From the NCBI GenBank assembly GCA_029532415.1, contig JAQOTA010000044.1:248001-312000 (forward strand): a stretch of 64,000 nucleotides of DNA. The letters are read 5' to 3'. Of this stretch, positions 49,483 to 61,105 are shown one piece after another. The first letter of the stretch is position 1. The number at the start of each line of letters is the position of its first letter. The notes beneath the pieces are model-generated. The model was not told the DNA's origin and did not search any database. It saw only the letters and a list, made by a program, of their open reading frames with translations. The stretch comes from Marasmius tenuissimus (lineage: Eukaryota > Basidiomycota > Agaricomycetes > Agaricales > Marasmiaceae). The translations under genes and the position numbers were made by a program.

Positions 49483-51412
49483 TAGCGATGCCGTTGGATT
49501 CGGCGATTCTCTCTCCCTCTCTTTTTCGCCTCCGTCATTTGTTCTCCCCGTCTCCAAGTCAATTCGGGCTGTATAATCTTTTCCCCCCGATTCGGAACAC
49601 AGCACATATCATATTGATATCCTTATTCCATACTAATAGTTACACTAACTAGTTCCTACTGTAGATTCGCCCACGTCTAGATTTTACTTTTACTTCCACT
49701 TCTACTTAGACTTCAAAGCGTAGCACTGTTCTTCCCTCATCATTCATCAATTACCCTGTAGCCATAGATCAGTATACTTAGAAAGTAGCATAGATATCTT
49801 ATCACACAAAAACCGCAGTCGCGGCCCAGCAATACATAGTACATACTTTACAAGCTGCCGTCCCCGATTGCGTGAAGTTCGTCCATAAGTTGCCATAACA
49901 TTCCGAGAACCAGCTTAAACCACTTAATCAGTCCTACGAGTCTCCTCGGTACTATTGCTCGGGCTTGGGCACAGCCTGGAACTGGACGACATTTGACGTC
50001 GATGTGAACACTCAGTGTAATGAATAGCCTTGGTTGGACCGACGTTCGGATCGCCGACCTCAATCGTACTAGAAGCAGGACCTAAGTTTTCTAGAATCGT
50101 TGACGGAGGCTAGAACAACTGTCCGATGGAGCATTTTCTGCGAGTCGGACAGCTCCCGGATGAGAGAGGGGCATCGAAAAACCAACGGAGTCGCCTGCGG
50201 CTCCATGAGCTGGACCTTAGTCACTGTCCAGATTTATCGCGGGCGTGCATTAAGAGCTTCAGCTCGGTATTAGTTCGGTAATTTCATAGAACTGTTCCAG
50301 TCCTAGGTGTCTTACCAGGAGTGAGGGAACAGGATCTCAAATTTGAGCTCGTGTAAACGCTGTCTGCGAAGGTCTGTATTCGATAGATGTAGAGGCGGAA
50401 TACCAGAGAATCGAAGATCGTCTGGGAGCTCCATATAGACGAGTAGGAAAGTGCTACGAGAGGCACAATCAAATCCAATAACAATAATGTCCATGCGAAG
50501 AGGTTCGAGTGCTCTTCGTTGGCCAGAAGAGCCCAGATTCGAGCAGCAAGAGGCTAAAGATACGGCGGCGAGCTAATTTTGACTGAGTTCGAGGATATGG
50601 ACTTCTTGTAGTCTAGCAATAGCGATTGTAGAGGCTAGATTATCCCGGTACCCAGGGGACGTTCTGGTGAGTTGATAGGATATTTAGTAGGAGAAATAAA
50701 ACCCATTTGGCAATCTAAGACTCCCACCAGCGCTGTCATGAGAATAATGTTGCATGTGAGCTCAATTGCGTGTAAACTGCGAGGGACATGATAGTCTGTG
50801 TGTTGGGTTCAGTTAAGTCATTAGGCTTGACGATATTCATGGCGAGGGTTGGCAGCCAGTCTCAACATTTGCATGCGCCAATGTACCCAGCCTGAAGCAA
50901 ATTGACAGTTGGTCATCTCAATCCCATATCTTACCAGCGGCTTACCTTTACTACAGTGAAAACTCGATTCGATGGTCGTGAAACAAGACCAAAAATGTTC
51001 CCGATAACGTATTGCGAAGGCACTTGTCTGATAGAGCAACATGTTCCCAGCACGTGATAGATCGCCGTCTGTCGCGTACTACGCGTCCGAGCCGTGAACA
51101 GAGGTTCTAAACCTAAATGTCAGTGAATTTGCCAGATTGTAAGCCTTCCAAATTCAATGCAACAGATTGAGTCTCCTCAGCGGGTGCAACTTAGGTGGAC
51201 ATAGTCTTTCTACCCTCTGGTTACCCTGTGGTACCCAAACAACCAATGTATTCGTAGATGGAAGGGTGTCTGAATAATAATATGCTACAATGCTGCTGAG
51301 CTGCGTGAGGAAAAATGAGCGTAGACAATGGGGAAATCAACCCGCCTCGTGTATGGGTTCAAATGAATGTAAGGAGGAAAGTTCGTGTATCTCTGAAAAA
51401 TCAAGGAGGCCG
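49483..51412. other. Intergenic, includes a possible decayed membrane protein
   Basis: About 1.9 kb between the adenylate-forming gene and the minus-strand seven-helix gene. A minus-strand segment at about 50300-50560 reads as a long hydrophobic stretch (LFAWTLLLLDLIVPLVALSY then RLYIYRIQTF). It is reminiscent of the last helices of DUF6533-type proteins but lacks a complete gene around it. Confidence 0.4.
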
Positions 51413-53018
51413 CTATGCAATACTGCATCTCCGTCGGTTTTTATCTGCCCTTGGAGCGCACAAGATACCGGGCCCGCTTTGCCCTCTCGGATGAGAGCTC
51501 AGGAGGTCAAGGCTGAGGGGGTGGACATGGTGGACTGGCATAACGGATAAAGATGCCTGAGCTCTTACTGAAGATCGGCCGGTAGTGGTCCTTTCCTCCA
51601 ACGAATTTATCTTCCAACTCAAATCTGTGACGTTGATGGTTGGCAAGGTGAAGTGATGAACAGAGTCCGAAGGAGCGCCGGCAGTCACCCAGTAGAAGAT
51701 CAGACCGTTCAGTATCACCTACATAGTATGTGGACGATGGGAACCCGTTGATGCGTAGGAGAGGTGAACAGATACGCACATCCACGACGCAACTCATCAT
51801 GCAGACCCAACCAATCTGATTCCCTTTCATTCCGATCAATACCGAAAGGTTGACCTATATTTTCGAATTGTCAGGCTGAGTTTCGCAAGTTTTCTTAATC
51901 TAGTGCTCACAGTCAGCGCAAAAAGACTTAGAAGTGTAGCCCTGTTTTATGTTTGCGTCGTTGGGCGGAACTGCATTGTAAGCTTCCGATAACAGATCGC
52001 CACAAATTTATACGACTCACACCAAAGTTTTCCTGGCTACTAACCTCAATGCAGGGCTCCAAATTGTCGACCGCCATAAGGGCCAACAGAACATCACAGT
52101 AAAGATCATGTTCAGGAAGAGGTCGTAGATTAGCACCGTTAGCAATCTAACAATATTACTCGTGAGTTGAAGGCCCCGACGGCAAGACGCGGGGATCTCA
52201 CGCATAGCCCTTGAACCGGTAATAGCAGGTGCCGTCGGCTAGGATTCTGGTCGATTGCGCGATATAAACGGGAGCTGCAATTCCTGCCCAACCGAGTTGG
52301 GAGAGGAGGCATAGTCTGAATACTGGCGACTTGAGTCGTGGAGTACGAAGTCCATTGGACCACACGATGTAAACCTAACAGAATCGAGAGAACATCAGCA
52401 TTAGGGAGTGCTAGTCTGGTATTCAGACCTTTTCAGCGAGGAACCCCGAGCCCAGTACCTGCAAGGTCACAGGTCAGCGATAAGAGAGGACTTTATTCTT
52501 CATGAACCGAACCTTGCTGATTGCATAAATTACGCCGCAAATCAGCTGTGCGAATGAGCAAATTTCGGGGCTTTGATAGGTTCCCACACCACTGAATAAA
52601 AATCCGGCTGTTTAAACATCATTTGAGGAAAACAATTCAGGCCGAGAGACTTATGGGGCCATGAGTGTTTGGCGAGCTATATTGAATACTCACAGAGGAA
52701 GGTGAATAACCATCTATAGAGCGGAAGGATATGAAGCGGGGCGAGTCAATAACGAATTTACTCAGAGACTTACGAGTCGGTAAGAATCAAAATCATGCAG
52801 ATCTTACCCCACGTCAACTGTTGCCACTGCGAGATCGTGGCTGGTAGGCGAGTAGAGAGGAGGAGCGACAAGATTGAGCTATACCACCAACCCAAAACAT
52901 AAACAATGATTATCAGTGGCACCGAGGAAATGATATGCGGTGCTCACCAGCCCAACATACAGAAGAAACCTGCCGCCGCCTGCAAAGAACGATAGTACCT
53001 GGGCGACCATGCGTTCAT
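51413..53018 (-). CDS. Basidiomycete seven-helix membrane protein, function unknown
   Basis: Ten exons (52948-53018, 52774-52878, 52694-52713, 52513-52607, 52429-52458, 52202-52374, 52021-52146, 51911-51941, 51780-51854, 51413-51718) close into 343 residues. Hydrophobic helices are visible in SILSLLLSTRLPATI, TWGKICMILILTDSW, SFAQLICGVIYAISKVLGSGFLAEKVYIVW-type sequence, LLSQLGWAGIAAPVYIA, LLTVLIYDLFLNMIFTVMFCW, LLSLFALTVNLSVLIGM and WVCMMSCVVDVILNGLIFYW. The SKxL...EKVYxVW motif and the penultimate W-C-x3-C-x2-DV-x2-N-x5-W pattern are typical of an orphan basidiomycete membrane family. It differs from the DUF6534 genes nearby in lacking their N-terminal signature. The tail may instead end early if an intron starting GTAAGAG (about 51,580) is removed. 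Confidence 0.8.
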
Positions 53019-53081
53019 TTCGGAAGTGCAGGGGAGTTCGAGAATATGGAATGATCAGTCCGTATTAACGTGCCACTGGAC

Positions 53082-53089
53082 CTTATATA
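53082..53089 (-). promoter_or_regulatory. TATA box of the 51.4-kb membrane protein gene
   Basis: TATATAAG on the minus strand, 64-71 bases upstream of the ATG at 53018. Confidence 0.5.
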
Positions 53090-54938
53090 GATCTCGTTTA
53101 ATTGGTGCCCTAACAAGGACTTCATAATTGACGTTAAGTATATAGAATGTTTAAACACATTTTCGTCTAACGGGGGATAGCCATCCTAGCCGCATATTTA
53201 ATTCACAATCGTTTCGAGTTGCCTGAGAAGTAAATAGTAGTTTGGGGCTACGTATGAGAAGTACAAGTTATACAGAGTTCTCTGAACTCAGTGAGTTCAA
53301 TGCAGATGTTTCCACAGTCTCGCCGTGCAGTTCACTCTCTGGGCTCCAACGCTCCTCTTGGATCTCAATGTTGAGTACATTGCTCTGAGCAATAACACGG
53401 ACAGCCTGAATTGGGACCTCATCTCACCAATAAGCAAAATGATGAGTTATCGGTTAGCCACCTGTCACGGAGAGCTGTGTGGCTCACTTTCAATACCGTC
53501 TTACTTTCCTTCATAGAGTCAGAGATCGAGGTGACAGCAGGCAAAAATATTTTGGGCGAAACAATTGGATCGCCGTCGTTCTGTTTTTGTTCAGGTCCCA
53601 AGACCTCAGAATGAGAGTGGTAGTAGCCGAGGACGGTCATCTTGGTAGGCAGGAATCTTTAGCGCGATACATGGGTGGGACTTCGGCGCTCAGCAGCGAC
53701 GAGTATGTTCGAGTCTCGAATACGGGGTCCAGGCTTATAGTATACCATGAAAGAATTCGCCAGCAGAGATGACTCAAAGTCGAATCAGTGACGCGGGTAA
53801 CAGATAAAAACGGTGAGCTGCAGGCATAATAGGAAGGATAGGGGGTGCGGGGTTTAGAGATCGTCGATCAAAAACCTAAGTCCGGTCGCTTTGCAATCGG
53901 GAGAACCGAGGCTTGCCCGTGTAGACTCGGTACGAGCGCCCCGTGCGCGACGCAGGGTTTTTCTGGTGGCCCAATTCCGGGGGATTGGCCTGACTTCCTG
54001 ACCGCATCTGAGGATCTATATGTCGGGAAAGCTGTGTGTTAACTCGTGAATTGCGTCCCGAAACGGCTTTGAGATTGAATGACTTGATCCATCTGAATAA
54101 TACTTGAATCTAGGATGCACGGACTCTCAAGATCACGACGTTTCCGGGGTCGATAGTCAATTCTTGCCTGTCCAGCAACTTCGGGTCCGTCGTCTCTGAT
54201 CAAAGCTTCGTTTCTTCGCCACCTCAGAAGTAGGGTGTCAAAAATATTCCGTTACCTTATCAAAATGCTTGCCCAAAATTGTTCGAAAGCCCTTTGTGTT
54301 GCCTTTTAGTTGCGGTATGGAATCCTCATTTGACAGTGTATATTTGCCGTCCCGAACCGATTGGTGAAATCATCTCATTCACATTCTGGATAAACTTACG
54401 AGCAAAGATTGCCGACCCCACCAAAAGGAAAGCTTGCGTATAGAATATATGGCGGTAGTTGAGGTGATGTTATGATTAAGAATGTGAGCGCGCCCGGTCA
54501 TACGTCATAAAATCTCATCTTATACGGGTCCTCCTTTGAGTTGACCTTCCAACTTGAACATGACCGGATTTTCATCGTTCTACATACTTGTTAGTACCGT
54601 CAGCCTGATAGTCACCATTTAGGAAGATTCGGGCTTGAGAACTTTCGCTGCAGTAGAGCAATCCAGCCTACGAGTAACGGTATGGAAGTTCGGATGGTCC
54701 CTAGATAATCCCCACAGATTCTTTATACTGAAGAGCTCACAGTACCTGAGATAGTGTCGCTTTTCTTGGTAAGGGAACTGTTCAACCTCAACCGAGATGC
54801 ACAACAAAACCGGTTCAACCCACTGACACCAATTTTACTGCGAATCCTGCGTCTCCGGGAGGATCCCAATCGATCGTCATAAATATGTATAGTCATGATT
54901 ATGAATAGATACATAGTCCTGTTTTACCCCAATGAATA
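53090..54938. other. Intergenic 1.9 kb
   Basis: Small ORFs at 53325-53772 and 53845-54042 (+) have no domain. No repeat structure was noticed. The left end must contain upstream promoter sequence of the minus-strand membrane protein gene. Confidence 0.45.
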
Positions 54939-56623
54939 TTATACCCATCGGTTGACCTCTACAAGAATAGCTGTATCCTGAGCCATCTCTTGAAAATCAT
55001 CCCAGAGTTCTAGATCCCGCGGAGTCTCGTTGTCGTTCATAATACTCATATATATCGATTTTAGATTCCTTCGAGGCGTCTGGTGAATTCTCGATCGAAC
55101 CATCTCCTCGACAGCGGATTGAACGGATAGAAAATAGGGTCAAGTGAAGGCCAGCTCGATCGTTTGTAGGTTCGGATTCACCCCTCCCTCTCGAGGTTGG
55201 GTGGTATCCGAGTCGAGGGTGAGCGCGCGGAGAAGATTTGGGGTGATAATTCGGTGGGCTTCATGGGGTTTCATTATCCGCATGTTATCATCTTCGTGAC
55301 CCTCGCCGAGGGAATCGTAGGGTTTCCCTCCGATGCAAATCGTTTCTATGTCGTATGTGGTATGAGTAAGCTCGAGGTGTGCCAACAACGGCATGTTGAC
55401 CAGAATGCCCAGCAACTCGACATCATATAGAGGCATCGAGCGAAGGGCGAGTTTTCTTACGGAACGACTGCGAAGGAGAAATCGCTTCAACTTCAGGCAG
55501 AATTCCGTGCGAACTTTTTCATCACGCGGGACGAGGTACAATTCATCGTCGTAGTCCAATTCTACCGTCGTTAAGCTGGGGGCGTCAATCGATGAGATGA
55601 GGAAGAAGGCGTCGGCGTAAGGATAATGGCCAGATTCTGCCGCTATGCTCCATATTGTGAAGGAGTTGAGTCGAGGAAGGTGGACTGGTTCTGGAAGCTT
55701 GGCCCTGGAAATTGGTGATGGATAACTTCCAGAATACTCGCGAAACCAGAAGGCATGGGTTTCAGAAGTAGGAATGACAAAGCAAGCTGTGATCAAGTTT
55801 GGGCAAAGGGCTATGAAAGCCAGCGTTACATCGGCAGTATTGTCGATATCTATATGGGACAAATGTTGAAGAGTGGATCGGAATGAAGAGAGATTTTCTG
55901 TGGTGTACAACGCTGCATTTTCATCATCCAGTCGGAGGGTGAGGAGGCCTCTGGAAGCTGAAATTAGCTGCAGAAGTCTGGCGTCCGTCATACAAAGCGT
56001 CGTGATATCTAGGATTGAATGACGGGGAGTGAGTTTTGGAGGGGGAAAATATGTTCAACCAAGTGAGCGTAATCCTGGACATAGATCGTGAGGGATTTCC
56101 ATCGGTGACAGTGGCCCTTAATCATCGTTAGGAGTTCATTCCGGACTCGACTTTCGTCGCCAAGCTCGTCAAAATGAATGTCTACACACAGACCATGAGA
56201 TCGCGATCGAGAGAGGTGTAGCTCGAGCGATTTTACACAATTGGTGCGGTAAGAGCCTCCGCTTTGAATGCATACACGGATCAAGGACCACAGCGCTGGG
56301 GTTGAAACGCTGATAGTACGCCATCGAGGGCAAACCTGCCCAAGGCGTACCGCCGAGGAGTGGGAACGGTGAACCACACGAGGCAAAGAGTCTCTTCCAA
56401 AAGGCGACGTCGTGATGGGTCCGAATTGATTTCCGCCCATCGTATGGGCGGTGTAAAGAAATATTTCCGAGATAAGTTCATGAGGGATTCGGTGGAGGGA
56501 AGGAGATTCATGAAAGAGACCAGTCGTTTCTCGGAGAGTGGCACCTGTGTCGTCATTACTCAACGAGGGAGGACTGCCGCTCATATCATGATTACACACC
56601 ATTTCTACCGGGCTCATATCCAA
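54939..56623 (-). pseudogene. F-box protein, apparently broken
   Basis: Frame 1 (56009-56623) encodes an N-terminal F-box-like segment with LHRIPHELISEIFLYTA followed by VCPRWRTISVSTPALWS, the usual layout of basidiomycete F-box proteins. The leucine-rich-repeat-like part (55140-55991) is in a different frame, and no phase-compatible intron restores the expected HLVEHIFP...ILDITTL join. A frameshift in the TTTTCCCCC run near 56045 is the simplest reading. An 88-nt intron from the GTTGAAC donor to a CTGCAG acceptor would also keep an open frame but drop conserved sequence. After the TGA at 55140-55142 the same frame stays open to 54939 and reads like a family C-terminus (SAVEEMVRSRIHQTPRRNLK...), so the stop looks premature. 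Intact members target substrates for SCF ubiquitin ligases. Confidence 0.7.
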
Positions 56624-57778
56624 GCTTTTTCAGTGATGGAGACTGTGATTCGAGGTACCCTTCCCGTGCATATTGCAGTGGCTTTGAGTTCGACAAGGAT
56701 CCAGGTAGTCGGACTGGATGGTGGAAGTGAGAAACAAAGGTTAAGCGCTAAGCCCCGAGTAAGGATGAAAGAACCCTCGAGCGCCGGTCTCTAGAAGCCG
56801 CATGTTCGGCGGTCCGGGAGCCCGAAAGCCAACTACCCTTGACGCGCGTCGCGCGGTTTTGCTCCCGACCACCATCACCTTTCTTCGAAGTTTCCAATTC
56901 AAGCCGGGCTTACTGGTATTCCACGACGCTCATAAGCCAGCATAATCATCGTTACTCGACCAACATATGGAAGTGGCCAAGATACCTCCTTGACCACTAT
57001 TTGTACGATTACTGAGATTCCGTCACTGATGTTGAGAAAGATGGACTATATTCTCGATTGACGTGTTTCTTAAGCAAGGTAGCTTCCATCCTCATGTGCA
57101 CTACTTCCATTCTGACCTCACTCTTGGCCAACAATCATAACTCGCATCGGACACAAGAACATCAACGAGCCGATGGGTATGTCACCTTTTCTCTGTGAAA
57201 TCAGGTAAATTCGCCCAAACAGCTCTTCCCCCGCTGTTGGAGACTGACTGACTTCCCCCTTGGACTCTATTGAATACCCTAGGGGTATCCCATACACTTC
57301 CTGTTGCCTCGATAGCTACTGCCTTTTTGTTTTACCGAGGCTTCCCAACAATGATTTTTCCGGCTAGCGTGCCTCAAATATGTATCTACATTCTCAAAAG
57401 TGGTGAGCTCCAAGCACCATGATTGTTCTAAATAACAAGCTGGCCGAATCTGTCCATCAAAATTCCGAAAACTCATCTTCTTTTCCTTTACTTTCAAGTT
57501 TCGACACTTCGACCCCATCCCTATATCGGCAACAGCCATACAATCATGTTGAGGCTAGCTAGGCGATGTTGCGGCGTACATTGAATTTGCCGTGAGCAAT
57601 TATTGTCAATTGATACCAGGGCCTAGCTATTCAGGGCCGCCCCGAATTTCGCTTCAAGGAATGGTCACCAAAAATTTATACATACGGTAAACCTCACTAA
57701 GATACAAAAAGGAACAAGGTCAAAGACACCGCAAGTCCATTATCCCTTGGCCCTGATGAATACTCGTCTAGCTTCCTC
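56624..57778. other. Divergent intergenic region
   Basis: About 1.15 kb between the broken F-box gene (-) and the DUF6533-type gene (+). The ORF 57279-57539 (-) has no domain. Nothing else is recognised. Confidence 0.5.
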
Positions 57779-59148
57779 ATGTTCGTCAGCTTAGAGGATT
57801 TTTGTTGTCTTTCAAGTCGGAAATCCGAGCTAATCATCGAATTGCAGGTGTAGGCTTAGGGCTGACAGTCGGTGACATGATATTGTGCTGGGATTATGAA
57901 AGAACCCGGATATGGGCGTGAGTTTGCGAGTTCTGGGCCTCTTTTCCTCACCCTCAAGAATTTTCGATGTTGGAACGCTTGATTCTAGTTACCCACCCGC
58001 ATTGAACTCTGCTGGTCTCATATACCTTTCATGCAGGTTTTCTACTCTTGTATTGCAACTGTAAGTCCATCTTTCTCGTGGTGGGAATTAAATGGCTCAG
58101 TTGTTGTGCTTCACTACCGATACCGCCTTAGCTTCGACCTCATAATCAACGCCGTCTGGAAGCACAGATACGCAAGCGTCCCGAGTCACGTTTGTTTTCA
58201 TTACTGGATATTTCAGTTGATCTTCGGATTTACAATCTTCACCCTTCTCCATGTCGTTTTCATGCTGCGAGGTGAGCTTCCCTCTCCCTCCGTTTGACTT
58301 GCCTAGACTATCCAATCATCTAGTATACGCGTTATACCACAAGAGTCGAGCAATCGGTGGCCTAATTACGTCCCTTTTCATCGGAAGAATTGCGGCCGTG
58401 CTCTGGGTCCTTGTTCGAACGGCTGCTCCAACCAACGAATTCGACTTGGTGTGTACGAGGACCCGTCCTTTTCATCAAGACTGGGAGTCGGCTACTATCA
58501 TGTAAGTACCACGAGGGCTTAGTATTCAAGCCAAACAACCTAATGAATGTCTGGAGCATGTTGGAGATAACTCTTCAAGTCGTCGTCTTTGGTTTGACGT
58601 TCCTTAAGACTCGTAATTTGAGAGGAGCATGGTTATCCGAGCGCACGCTCAGCTGGATCTTGAACAGGGATGCACTCTTGGTTTTCATTGCTGTTACAGG
58701 TAAGTAAAGAGTTTTACTCTTTTTTACGCTCGGATCCGGACGTAGCCTCTTCGTTAATCGTTCTCATTTCTCTGTCCCTGGGATGTTTAGGGGTACTTGC
58801 GTCTGTTGCTGGAGCGTCGTATAGAAACGGCCCGATTGCAAAGGTGTTTGTTTTTCCGTACGTAGATTCAGGATTGTTCAAGACCTTCGTCACTCGAGGC
58901 GGCACTGATAATCATACTTTGTCTCCCTTTCTCATTAGGATGTTGATGTCGGTTACATCTGTTGCAGTAAGCACGTCCCTTTCTCTCTTCTCACCTGTGT
59001 TTACATACTCCAGACATCCCGAGCAATAATCGATCTCCAAACGCTTATCGAACCAGCGGACCAACGCTCTTTCGCTCTCTCGACTGTAGATTCTGTTTGG
59101 GACACACGAACACAAATATCCAAGGAAACTCAGAGCCAGGGGTGTTGA
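57779..59148 (+). CDS. DUF6533-type membrane protein
   Basis: Nine exons (57779-57803, 57848-57917, 57989-58060, 58132-58271, 58324-58501, 58557-58699, 58791-58857, 58939-58966, 59014-59148) give 285 residues. The N-terminus carries the DUF6533 pattern: GLGLTVGDMILCWDYE followed by LIYLSCRFSTLVLQL. Later landmarks are FTIFTLLHVVFMLRVYALYHKSR and MLMSVTSVATSRAIIDLQTL, which fit the family's LRVYALY and final-helix motifs. The predicted topology is several helices with a short soluble C-terminus. The first donor is GTTGTC (unusual), and the third intron must skip an earlier CTCAG acceptor and use GCCTTAG to stay open. The family is restricted mainly to Agaricomycetes and has no established function. 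Confidence 0.84.
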
Positions 59149-59484
59149 CTGTGGGGGTCTATACAAAACTGACGAGCTCACGATGGCACGGGCTACTTAC
59201 TTCCGAATACCAAAGGAAAAAAGGAATCAATCGTATCTATGTTGTACTACTACTACAAATCAGCAATGTGTACATTTCTTCAACACAAACTTGGACAATC
59301 CTCGTCGAGCATCTGCAGCTCAGCACCAGACACGATCTTTATCGCGAACTATTATAAACTCGCGTCGAAAAGTGGGATATATTGTCGTTGAGTTTCCCGA
59401 GTGGACTCGCTAACGAAAAAACATATATTTCCTGTATATGGCTCCGGAATTAGTTATTAGCAGTATCTAGGCGTACAATTACAT
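59149..59484. other. Short convergent intergenic region
   Basis: About 340 bases between the stop codons of the DUF6533-type gene and the flavin oxidase gene. No further gene; small ORFs at 59097-59413 overlap the upstream gene's end out of frame. Confidence 0.6.
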
Positions 59485-61105
59485 TCAAATGACCCATCCC
59501 CGACTCCAAACCCTCTCTGGGTCATACGTCTTCTTCAGCTCTCTCAATCGCGGTAAATTGTCCCCAAACATCTCCTCAACGCTGACATACTCTGGGCTCA
59601 AAGCAAAGCTAGCTGGCGTCGCAAGCGCCTTCCCAGTCTTATCAACCTGAGCTCGGCGAACAGACGACGCGATCTTCAAAGCCCATTCCGTGGCGACAGC
59701 GTCTTCATTGGGGTCCGTATTCCTGTATCACCATTTGGCATCCTAAGCTTTCAAACTCTCTCCTAACTGTGGGAATTGCCTCATACCTGGACAGAGCAAC
59801 CATATAGTAATGTGGACTCCTCTCTGGGAACGCCATATCTTCCGCCTTCTTATCCGTAACCTTGTCCCTATGGAGGAACTGCCACATCACAGTCGACGTC
59901 TTGAACTCCTCTTGTTCGGTGTACTTGACCCAATCTTCGAACACATTCGTCACGACGTCGTCCCACAGGTCTGTCATAAGAGCTCCAGCCAAATGATTAC
60001 GAGGTGGTAGTTCCGCGAGAGATTGATCAGCGCCGTGGGAGACGGCAGTGTATTTCTCCACAGTCTTGAGGCCCTCAAAAATCGGTTTTGCAAGCTCTCG
60101 GAAAGGAGAAAGGACGGTATCGGGAGATACTTGAGCGTTCTCAATGTAAGGGGTGATTACGATGTCAGGCTGCCAGGTTCTCCATCTCAGTATTCTTGAG
60201 TTCACGGAGAGAACACAATAAAGAGACTCACGTGAAAGTCGGGCGCAACGCGAGCGAAGGTTATGATCACTCTGCAGCTCGGATCGAGGTTTGCGAGGTG
60301 TTTCTGTATTTGTGTTCGAAGCGTGTTATTCTCTATCAATGTGAATCCGAACATTCGACTTACGTGCGTCGCAGCTAGGACATTTCGGAGCTCGGTCCCA
60401 GGATAAACAATCGCGCCCACGGTCATTGGCCCAGGTAGTGGGTAAACTTTGAAAACGAATTTTCCGACAATGCCAAACTGATTGATGCCACCTGAAGTCT
60501 CTAGATTAGCCCATTTTCGCATTCGGAAGTAGCTGTATTGTCCCACCTCGAATAGCCCAAAAGAGATCGGGCTCACTATCCACACTCGTCTCCACGACAT
60601 TCCCATTCGCCAAAATAACGGTGGCCTTGATCATGTTATCGATAGCTAGTCCATACTTTCCCGTCTGATGGCAGTATCCACCCGCGAGTGTAAACCCTCC
60701 GACACCGATGAGATGCACGTTTGCCCCAACGGGTACGACGCCGGCTTTGTCTGTCTCAGCATAGACATCGCCCCACACGGCACCTCCTTCAACTGAAACG
60801 GACTGTTTATCCTCCGCCACGACGACTTTCTTCATCAGCGACAGATCTATGACCACACCGCCATCAGTGGAGGCGGAAGAATTATGGTTGGCTCCTCCTC
60901 CCTTGACGGCGACTTCAAGAGGAGGATTCTGTGACCGAGCCCATCGAATGGCCTTTGAGATATCCTGGGTGTCTCGGGGTTGGAGGATGTAGGACGGTTT
61001 AAGAATAACGTTTTCGAAGTATCGTGTGTTTGCTGTATCATATTCTGGGGACGAGGATGTGATGATTGCGCCAGCGAAGTTGAGATTCTTGAGTTCTGCA
61101 CTCAT
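59485..61105 (-). CDS. FAD-linked oxidoreductase, berberine-bridge-enzyme type
   Basis: Five exons (60547-61105, 60364-60491, 60232-60303, 59787-60169, 59485-59722) give 459 residues. An FAD-binding PCMH fold is shown by ILQPRDTQDISKAIRWA, the pyrophosphate loop GGGANHNSSAS (69-79) with TDGGVVIDLSLM, and GVGGFTLAGGYCHQTGKYGL with AIDNMIKATVILANG. The BBE tail YDPERVWSRGWVI closes the protein. At the position where relatives carry the histidine that binds FAD covalently (GGGHS), this protein has Ala72, and the 6-S-cysteine of bicovalent enzymes is also not evident, so flavin may be bound non-covalently. No secretion signal is seen at this start, unlike many fungal homologues, which suggests an intracellular role. 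Relatives oxidise alcohols, sugars or alkaloid-like metabolites. Confidence 0.92.
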
